Below, one piece after another: positions 1 through 64,000 of a stretch of DNA of 64,000 nucleotides; the first letter of the stretch is position 1; each line of letters opens with the position of its first letter. The DNA lies in the NCBI GenBank assembly GCA_054601695.1, contig BAAHQB010000027.1, positions 62,001 to 126,000 of the forward strand. Reading direction: 5' to 3'. The DNA is from Amorphochlora amoebiformis (lineage: Eukaryota > Cercozoa > Chlorarachniophyceae). The notes below the pieces were generated by a model that searched no databases, was not told the DNA's origin, and worked only from the letters and a program-made list of their open reading frames with translations. The position numbers and the translations under genes are program-made.

Positions 1-33
<33 letters not shown>

Positions 34-43
34 ATTAATATAT

Positions 44-131
<88 letters not shown>

Positions 132-133
132 AT

Positions 134-177
<44 letters not shown>

Positions 178-216
178 GTATATATATACACACATATATA
201 TATATATTATATATAC

Positions 217-281
<65 letters not shown>

Positions 282-296
282 GTATATGCATACTCA

Positions 297-333
<37 letters not shown>

Positions 334-343
334 TATATTATAC
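1..343. repeat. (TA)n microsatellite at the left edge, part of a ValRS intron
   Basis: Almost pure TA with short TG/CA interruptions. It lies downstream of the last visible ValRS exon. The same sequence type fills most introns of the ValRS, peroxidase and adenosyltransferase genes. It gives spurious frames translating as YIYIYI. Confidence 0.95.
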
Positions 344-21214
<20,871 letters not shown>

Positions 21215-21250
21215 GGATTATGATGTATATACTTATGAATTAAATGTGGT

Positions 21251-21331
<81 letters not shown>

Positions 21332-21371
21332 GCATTGTGTGTATGTGTATGCATATATATTTATATTTATG

Positions 21372-21403
<32 letters not shown>

Positions 21404-21477
21404 ATGTGTGTGTATGTATATATGTATATATGTATGTATATATGTATGTATACATTATAAATATACATATGTGTATA

Positions 21478-21519
<42 letters not shown>

Positions 21520-21574
21520 AATACATATATACACATATATACAGACATATTATATACATTATATAATATAAATC

Positions 21575-21624
<50 letters not shown>

Positions 21625-22224
21625 CATAATATACATCTATTTTGTATATAAATATACATACATATATCTACACAATATATAAATGTAAGAACACACATAC
21701 ACACACACACACACACGCACCATACCACCTTCGGAACCCCTTTCCCCCACCCCATCTCCTCAATCAATCCATCCTTCCCGCTGGGACACGTGTCGATATC
21801 TCCCATTCCGAAAGACCTTCCCTCCGCCCCACCCCCAGCTCTACCAAAACATCTGCCGTTCTTATCCTCTCGGGCTATGGAAAGGCATACTTGCTGTACT
21901 TCTTTCGGAAACCCTTTCCCCCCCCTTATCTTGGCAAGGGATTCAGCCTTTCCCGAGGTGTCTACTCCTTCCCGCCAACCAAAACATCTTCCCTCCCTTT
22001 TCTTGCGGAAATTCCCTTCGCGCAGTCTGGAAGGGTATTTTTTGACCTTCGGAGATAGTATAAAGAGTATCCATAGGGCAATAAAGGTCGGATATAAGAC
22101 CCGCCTTACGGGCGCCATGTCACCGAAAGCTTGTGATTTTGCCTGATGTCACGTACTTTTTGTGACCTAGTGTGAGATCACGCTTAGTTGCAAAGGTGTC
22201 ACTTCCTTTGACGCAGTATCAGCC
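21215..22224. promoter_or_regulatory. Divergent spacer between ValRS and the peroxidase gene
   Basis: Contains a TG/CA/TA block (21250-21720) and a GC-richer block (21720-22224) holding two diverged tandem units of about 140 bp (each with TTCGGAA and CCAAAACATCT). The upstream regions of both genes presumably lie here. No clear TATA box is seen. Confidence 0.5.
21730..22118 (-). other. Open reading frame in the ValRS/peroxidase divergent spacer, possible ValRS 5' exon
   Basis: A frame opens with ATG at 22118 ([16 protein letters not shown]) and stays open for about 130 residues until the TG/TA tract. It is Gly-rich and contains two diverged tandem units, each starting with GRCFG. A GTGGTA donor after VPK at about 21730 is in the right phase to join ValRS exon 1 at KYDAAKF, which has an acceptor-like CTCAG in front of it. 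A hydrophobic, Arg-containing start could be an organelle leader. No homology is recognised, and the same stretch may be only promoter or 5' UTR. Confidence 0.25.
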
Positions 22225-31370
<9,146 letters not shown>

Positions 31371-32603
31371 ACTGTCAGAGCGAAATTGGGGTCTATATCT
31401 CGTTTATATATATAGGAAGAGGTGATGGATCCATCGGCTGCTCTAATGCTACTAGATGGGAGCTCTAGAGCTCATGCGGGGTGGCCAAGTCCACGTAGAA
31501 AGTGGGTGTGGTTTGGTGTGCGCTACAAGCATCCAGCGGCTTACCAGTTCAAGGCCTTCCATACTGACTTGGCAGAAACATGAATACTGAGTCTAGTGAG
31601 TTAACAAGAATTTTCTAGATTTTATCCTAGTACGTCCGCGATATAGGCTATGCGGGATTGCAGCGGGAACCGGGAAACAGGTAAACAATCTCAGTTCACA
31701 TCTTGAAGCAAGTGGCGTCCCACCCATACACTGTTGGTGGGCAATGGTGGCTATTGTTGGTCAACTTGATGTCCTTTCTAGCCTTTGTAGCATATGCCCA
31801 CAAGCCTACAAGCAGACCTATCTAGAATATTTCGCGACAACTAGACAGACAACACCAGATCAGAACACTGCTCTAATGGGCATATCTAGATATGATATCG
31901 ATATATATCAAAGACCATCTAGACCATGCATGCTCTAGATGGTGCATGATCTAGATGGTCTAGATGGTAGTTATAATTAATCTAGTTAATCTAGTAATGT
32001 CAGTTGCAATTGATATCTAAGCGGGATTTATCTAGTTGGTGATACGTACGCTCGAATCGAGCGGCTCGATCGGTATGCTAAATTTTATAATACTACTAAG
32101 CTAGTAAGCTAGGTAAGTAATACGTTGTACTCAGTTATATGATAGTTTTCCTATCCAGATCATCCGCAGACTCGGGCCCTGTTATTGCGAGATTTGAAAG
32201 ATACGATTCAATTCTTGAAAAATAAAGTATGAAACATATGCATGAAATCAAGGAAAGAGCGATATTCACTAGAATCACTACTTGCAACAAACTTGATCTC
32301 GAACACAGTCTTGCGAATCTTGTACTGGAAGAATATGGGGTTAAGGATGCACATGTACACTGCTTGTGGTCTGATCGAGGAACGGAACGGTGGTGTTCTC
32401 AAGCGAGAAGGCAAGAGGTGTTGAAGTAGACGAGCGGCGTAAGATTGTTCTGGAAGAGAGACAGTGGTGGAGCACAAGCCGCGGGACGATGGGAGAGAAT
32501 CAATAGAGGTTTTTACTCAATTGTTCGTGATACTTGCTGAGGTATGATAGAAAGAGGGGAACAAGGAGTGGAGAAGGTGGGTTTCGATGAAGTCTGCAGA
32601 AGA
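31371..32603. other. Convergent 3' spacer between the peroxidase and KH genes, CTAG-rich
   Basis: No gene recognised. The stretch 31600-32130 is dense in CTAG and TCTAGA. It includes an inverted repeat at 31914-31943 (ACCATCTAGA, 10-base loop, TCTAGATGGT) followed by two more direct copies of TCTAGATGGT. The stretch 32200-32600 has frames on both strands without any recognisable family and is probably the KH 3' UTR. Confidence 0.6.
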
Positions 32604-35910
<3,307 letters not shown>

Positions 35911-36268
35911 CTTGGCTTGAAAGTCCGCCCGAATCGCAAGATGGAGGTAGGAAAGGAGCGGCGCTTCGTGGGTGCGCAAGGCGAAGTTGATAGGACCTCT
36001 CGACCTTTCGCCCTTTTTAATTTTTCCCGTCACTGCCGGACACTGCCACTCTTGCCGAGAAATAATCATCGGCGAATTGCGGATATTTTCCGTGCGTGGG
36101 GAAAGAGGTGGGCTGGAGTGTTTGGAAGGGCGTGGTGGGGTCAAGGGAGTATAGAATCGGAGATTTCATTGAAAAATTGGAGATATATACGTGTAAAATT
36201 CTGAGGACCTTTTCGTTTTTGTCTTCTTTGTTTGGCTGTTGTGCTGCAATGGGGTCATGCAGACAAAA
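35911..36268. promoter_or_regulatory. Shared 358-bp 5' spacer of the KH and P2 genes
   Basis: Unique, moderate-GC sequence between divergent start codons. A pyrimidine tract (TCGTTTTTGTCTTCTTTG) lies about 50 bp before the P2 ATG. Confidence 0.55.
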
Positions 36269-36733
36269 ATGCGCATCATAGGAGCGTACATGCTTTGCGT
36301 TCTGGCCGGCAATGAGAGCCCGGGCGCCGACGATATTAAAAAAATCCTCGACTCGATAGGTGAGAAGCCTGATGAGGAGAGACTCGAGCTCTTCCTCTCC
36401 CAGGTGAAAGGGAAGGATCTCGCTGAGGTCATCGAGGCTGGGTCAAAGAAGCTTGGCGCTGTCCCTTCTGGTTGTATTCAGTTTACATTCTGTACGTGTT
36501 CGGCCTATTTACACTTTCGACACACCAAAGGCTTTAAATTTTTTTGAAGTCTAATTTTTGGGAAAGAGGGTGTTATCGATGGAATCAGCGCTAACCTTCT
36601 TGTTTTGCTAGCTGCGGGTGGTGCTGGAGCTGGTGCTGGTGAGGCCGGTGGTGCCGCTGAGGAGAAGAAAGAGGAGAAAAAGGAGGAGGAGGAAGATGAC
36701 ATCATCGACTTCTCCGACGACGATGATGAGTAG
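36269..36733 (+). CDS. 60S acidic ribosomal protein P2, 2 exons, 107 aa
   Basis: Ribosomal stalk protein that dimerises with P1 and recruits translational GTPases. Exons 36269-36470 and 36612-36733, with one 141-bp intron (G|GTTGTA ... TGCTAG). Start chosen at MRIIGAYML, the usual P2 N-terminus; an in-frame ATG lies four codons upstream. The helical domain reads SPGADDIKKILDSIG then KGKDLAEVIEAGSKKL, followed by an Ala/Gly hinge and a Lys/Glu stretch. The end is odd: it stops in DDIIDFSDDDDE and lacks the usual GFGLFD-type motif. Length is normal for P2. It is divergent from the KH gene over 358 bp. Confidence 0.93.
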
Positions 36734-37075
36734 ATTGTCCACGTACATTTTAGGATGCGTCGCCATTGTGCTTCATTGTCGCTTGTAATATTGCACAGAG
36801 CGATTTTGACTCTTCACTATTGGGTTAGGGTATATGATGAACTGGTAGTATGAACATTATTTGGGGTAATTGGCAGGGACAGTTATCAGCTAGGTGACAC
36901 AGGGTAAGCACATTAATATGTAATACCACCGTGACCGCAATCATAGTCACTACCACGTATGTATGTGGTCAATCACTGAGTATATTGGATTTATATCATG
37001 ATTCATGATGGAACATTCTACATCATGGATAATTTTAATTATGCATATCATACACATATACTGGTATCATGTGGA

Positions 37076-37153
<78 letters not shown>

Positions 37154-37167
37154 TTATATATTAATTA

Positions 37168-37263
<96 letters not shown>

Positions 37264-37266
37264 GTA

Positions 37267-37321
<55 letters not shown>

Positions 37322-37359
37322 TATTATCAATGTATCATAGTATGTATTATTTATATTTC

Positions 37360-37399
<40 letters not shown>

Positions 37400-37762
37400 T
37401 ATATATATATATATATATATATATTACATATATATATGTACATACACACAGGCTGGCGATAGACATTGGATCAAGCAAGTCAGGAGAAATTTCTACGGAA
37501 ACTTCCAACAATTATTTAAATCAAGGCAAAACTGTGAAAGGTAATAAATTATAATTATAATATCTCGGCTTGTTGAAGTTGTAATGCTTGGCAAATTGTG
37601 TCGTGAGTTCCGTAGCCTGGTGTGTTTTCCCACACTGACTCCCCATCACCGATATTTTCTTTCCTTTGGATTCCGTGAGTGAGAAGTGACATACCCCCAA
37701 GTCACATTGCCGTGGGTTCCGGTGAGAAAAATCGACGGGGACCGTCGCCACTCTCCCGCGAA
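36734..37762. other. Spacer between P2 and the adenosyltransferase gene
   Basis: Unique AT-rich sequence to 37080, (TA)n blocks to about 37440, then about 300 bp of unique sequence that should contain the adenosyltransferase promoter. A 103-codon frame on the minus strand at 37521-37832 is judged a chance frame. Confidence 0.6.
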
Positions 37763-52682
<14,920 letters not shown>

Positions 52683-52816
52683 TAAATACAAATGTGTATG
52701 TATATATTTCTATGTATATATATATATATATATACATACTATATAGTGTATATGTATATATATATTGGTACGTACATTTTTATATACATAGTACATGAAA
52801 ATACATATATATGTAC

Positions 52817-52856
<40 letters not shown>

Positions 52857-52948
52857 ATGTGTGTGTGTCTGTGTATGTGTGTGTTTGTGTGTTTGTGTGC
52901 TGTGTGTATGTGTGTAACTTATTTATATATATATATATATATATATGT

Positions 52949-53050
<102 letters not shown>

Positions 53051-53147
53051 CGCATATATCTAGATTGTATGTACATACAATACATGCCTTCAACATCTGT
53101 ATAAGAATATACTATCTGTAAATATATACAAATATATTCAACCTTAG

Positions 53148-53357
53148 TTGACCTACGTATCTGTAAAATCTGTCTCCATACGCCGTCTACACCGTCATGA
53201 CTACAAGCAACCCTCTCAATCCGCCTCAAAACCTGCTCAAACTCCAAAAGAACCGATATCGATTCTACTGTGGACTCCAAAAAATCGAAACCAAATTATT
53301 TCGCACATTTTCGTTTTTGTAGTGGCTGTCTTTATAGGGAAATACTTGGTCATCTAG
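53148..53357 (+). CDS. Candidate alternative terminal exon with a C-terminal membrane segment
   Basis: An acceptor (CAACCTTAG) opens a 69-residue frame with no Met, ending in TAG at 53355. It must therefore be a downstream exon of a plus-strand gene, and the only one nearby is the adenosyltransferase gene. Its phase (0) fits the donor at 51888 directly. The peptide has a Ser/Gln/Pro-rich linker and ends in a hydrophobic stretch (HIFVFVVAVFIGKYLVI), the layout of a tail-anchored protein. If used instead of the PSVV exon, the product would be about 418 aa. Transcript support is needed to choose. Confidence 0.5.
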   Translation: MTYVSVKSVSIRRLHRHDYKQPSQSASKPAQTPKEPISILLWTPKNRNQIISHIFVFVVAVFIGKYLVI

Positions 53358-53666
53358 ACCGCGTATGTGCCTATGTGGTATGCCGCATCTACTAGATCTA
53401 GCTCAAGTTGTCCAACTGACTCAGCCTGTCATCATCTACATCATTAACTGTCATGAGTTCTAGAGTTATCCAAGTAGATAATTTAGTTTATTCTAGTAAT
53501 TGTGCATGCAAGGACTAGTAGATATGTACATAATTCAAGTTACTGGTACTCTTAGTACTTTGACAGAACGTTCAACGTTGTCGAAAGAGAAATCAATGTT
53601 GTCTTTTTGAACTTGAACTACATTACATACACGATTCACATGCTGCTAGCTAGATTTCCACACCAA

Positions 53667-59933
<6,267 letters not shown>

Positions 59934-60064
59934 GGCGGTTCACAGCTTCCCGCCACTTCGCGCTATTTAATGCAGAGAGTCTCAGAGAGATCTCCGTACG
60001 GTCACGGTGCGTGACATTTAGGCGCTTCGTCAGCCTGTCCATATCCGCGCCACCACCAGAACCG
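59934..60064. promoter_or_regulatory. 131-bp shared 5' spacer of SCC3 and Derlin
   Basis: Divergent start codons are only 131 bp apart. The sequence is unique and not AT-rich, so both 5' UTRs and the promoter must be very compact. Confidence 0.6.
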
Positions 60065-61046
60065 ATGAGTCCAGAAGAGTGGTTCAATAGTCTACCCCCT
60101 GTAACCAAGATATACTTGGTTGGTGCAGTGGGAACTACGATTGCTGTGACTTTCGGGATCATATCGCCTTACAGCCTGCTGTTGGATTACACTCTAGTGT
60201 TTTCCAAGTTCCAGGTTGCCATATTTTAAGCTTACTTTGTGCAATGACCTGACACATCTCGTTAGATATGGAGGCTGGTTTCATGTTTTTTCTTCTTCGG
60301 ACCGTTCAAGATGTCCTTCCTCTTCCAGATGCTAATATTGTAAGAGAAAACTGTGTCACGTCGACATGCGCACTAACGGCATTCTGTGCTCAGAGGGAGA
60401 TACTTCAACCTTGTCGAGTCCGCGCAGTATAATCCGTCGGATCCTCGGAAAACTGCGGAGATGGTCACATTCGTATCATTTGGTGCGATCTCGATGTTGG
60501 TAAGCGAACGTGTGGTGTAAGATTGTCTTTTCTAATTATTCACGATTTTTCATTCAGATCATTGCGTACATCTGGAGGATGCTCGATATCAGACCGCCAC
60601 TTATTTTCCTAGGCCCTGCAATGTCGTTCATGGTCATGTACGTTTGGAGCCGCAGAGACCCACACATGCCGATATCATTCTGGTAAATAGCCATCTAATA
60701 TGACACTTGGTGCGGACCTAACGGATTTTTTACAGGGGTTTCTCCATCAAATCGTGGCACTTGCCGTTCGTGATGCTCGTCATGGCCATCCTGATGAACA
60801 GCAACCCAACCCTTGACCTAATGGGTATCTTCGTTGGTCACCTTTGGTCCTTCCTAACCGAAATTTGTCCCCAGGTGACCACCGATTGCGTTTCTATTGT
60901 TAAATTCTCATCACCAATTTTTACGGCAGACATATGGACTTCGCCTGATATGGACGCCTCAGTTCCTGTACGATATCTTCGACAATGGGAGCGCTGTCGG
61001 ATATCAACGCCCGATGCCTCGCACTGGTGGATACAGATTGAATTAG
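60065..61046 (+). CDS. Derlin, rhomboid-like ER membrane protein, 6 exons, 236 aa
   Basis: Derlins are inactive rhomboids of the ER-associated degradation channel. Exons: 60065-60214, 60266-60339, 60394-60499, 60558-60682, 60736-60874, 60930-61046 (stop TAG). Phases close. The N-terminus MSPEEWFNSLPPVTK leads into transmembrane segments, then LISPYSLLLD-like and FQIWRLVSCFFFFGPF, the family signature. WGFSIKSWHLPFVMLVMAIL is another membrane segment, followed by GIFVGHLWSFL and TPQFLYDIF near the end. Length matches the family. Introns are compact (51-58 bp), with no TA expansion, in sharp contrast to neighbours at 1-52 kb. Membership is clear; Derlin-1 versus Derlin-2 type is not decided. 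Confidence 0.93.
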
Positions 61047-63261
<2,215 letters not shown>

Positions 63262-63351
63262 CTGCTGGGATCTGATCGCGATTTTGCGATTGCGTGTGTT
63301 CGGCTCGGGGCTTGGATTGCGCAAGCAGCACGCTGACGCCCCGCCGACCAT
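63262..63351 (-). CDS. Possible first exon of an unidentified minus-strand gene
   Basis: ATG at 63351 opens a 30-codon frame (MVGGASACCLRNPSPEPN) ending at a textbook donor, CAG|GTGAGAGG. The local sequence has higher GC than its surroundings. A further open stretch on the same strand runs through about 63185-63012 (CYAMPTVHIGRRHGPHGWY), and an acceptor after CCTGAG would give matching phase. The opposite-strand start at 63526 would make this another divergent pair. No family is recognised. Confidence 0.3.
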
Positions 63352-63525
63352 GACAACATTTGAGCTGAGTTTGAGATATTATGTGGATATTGGGTGATCT
63401 TACCCAAGATATGTATTTTTGAGACCTAGAACACGTGTCATTCAGATGCCGAATTTTTAAATGTCTTTTAGAAAATTTTCGAAAGAAAAAGTCGGCAGAA
63501 ACTTGCATGGGAATTTGAATCGAAG

Positions 63526-64000
63526 ATGATGGGTCTTAGGCTTGCTATCGTGTACGCATTGATGGGATACGCGGTCGAGGCATCCTCCCCCACGGCCGAG
63601 GGGGGCGGGCAGCGCAAGTATACCTCATGCGGGCGGTGCCGAAATATAAATTTCGGTAAAAAACATTTGTATTTAAATACATACATGCAGGTCTATTTGA
63701 AAGTCCGATTCCCACTCTTCGGCGCTTGGACAGTTTTGTGAGCAGCTGAACAAGCGCGATAAATTGTTCAGAATCTGAGCGCCAAAATAAAAATTCTCAT
63801 GTTCAGATCTTCCTCTCATGTTCAGATCCTCTTCTCAGGATCTGTACATGGTTGTAAGTAACCAGTTACTTTGCAGTCTAATTGTGTTCAGATGCTCATA
63901 TGAGTGATTTTATTTTTCGCATTATGAGAGATTTTATTTTTCGCATTATGTTCAAAATTATTTAACGCTTGTAAAAACTATGTTCTTTTAGGAGAAGACG
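63526..64000 (+). CDS. 5' part of a predicted secreted or ER protein, cut by the right edge
   Basis: Exon 1 63526-63655 encodes a hydrophobic start (MMGLRLAIVYALMGYAVEA) like a signal peptide, then a Gly-rich stretch and SCGRCRNINF with a CxxC pair. Exon 2 is 63691-63737 (FESPIPTLRRLDSF), ending at a GTGAGC donor in phase 0. A TTCTTTTAG acceptor at 63991 starts exon 3 (EKT) at 63992. If the GTGAGC is not used, the frame stops at 63749 and gives a 62-aa protein. Two ATGs (63526, 63529) are possible starts. No family is recognised. Confidence 0.45.
63760..63960. repeat. Short direct repeats in the last intron
   Basis: TCTCATGTTCAGATC occurs twice (about 63796-63828). GATTTTATTTTTCGCATTATG occurs twice in tandem at about 63906-63950. 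Confidence 0.85.

Noticed and set aside
32208-32477. 89-codon minus-strand frame downstream of the KH gene
   Set aside because: Lies after the KH stop, no recognisable domain and a competing frame on the other strand; probably 3' UTR.

Overview
This is a eukaryotic nuclear window. The genes are split into short exons with GT-AG introns, use the standard genetic code (TAA, TAG and TGA all act as stops), and sit among TTAGGG/CCCTAA telomere-type repeats. Every expected protein is a eukaryotic housekeeping or organelle protein. I cannot place the species. A TTAGGG-type repeat, a CCP/APX-type hybrid peroxidase and B12 metabolism fit a protist or alga, but this is inference. Most of the window is (TA)n microsatellite, and nearly all of that lies inside introns. 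I rebuilt gene models by joining exon islands at GT/AG sites with the reading phase kept; the phases close exactly except where stated.

Layout. 1-21214 (minus): one very large valyl-tRNA synthetase gene, about 33 exons, running off the left edge. 22225-31370 (plus): a 12-exon, 288-residue haem peroxidase (cytochrome c/ascorbate peroxidase family). 32604-35910 (minus): a four-KH-domain RNA-binding protein, 7 exons, 720 residues. 36269-36733 (plus): ribosomal stalk protein P2, 2 exons. 37763-52682 (plus): a 15-kb, 19-exon gene for a protein of about 353 residues that joins two DUF5522-like Cys-rich domains to an ATP:cob(I)alamin adenosyltransferase. It may extend into a membrane-tail exon at 53148-53357. 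53667-59933 (minus): cohesin subunit SCC3/STAG, 18 exons, 1131 residues. 60065-61046 (plus): Derlin, 6 exons, 236 residues. 63526-64000 (plus): the first exons of a predicted secreted or ER protein, cut by the right edge.

Genes are arranged as divergent pairs with short shared 5' spacers (ValRS/peroxidase, KH/P2, SCC3/Derlin, perhaps the pair near 63.4 kb) and convergent 3' ends. The three clearest gene-end spacers are AT-rich and crowded with CTAG. No shared pathway links the genes.

The most unusual feature is intron structure. (1) Several introns consist almost wholly of telomeric repeat, and four have a donor that is the repeat itself (GTAACCCTAACCC). (2) Many exons are accompanied by truncated 'echo' copies in the adjoining intron. 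Each echo keeps the exon edge, its splice site and some TA tract, and lies on the side of the edge it keeps. Twelve near-identical units follow this pattern in the peroxidase gene and seven in the adenosyltransferase gene. Compact introns of about 40-140 bp and TA-bloated introns of kilobases occur in the same gene.
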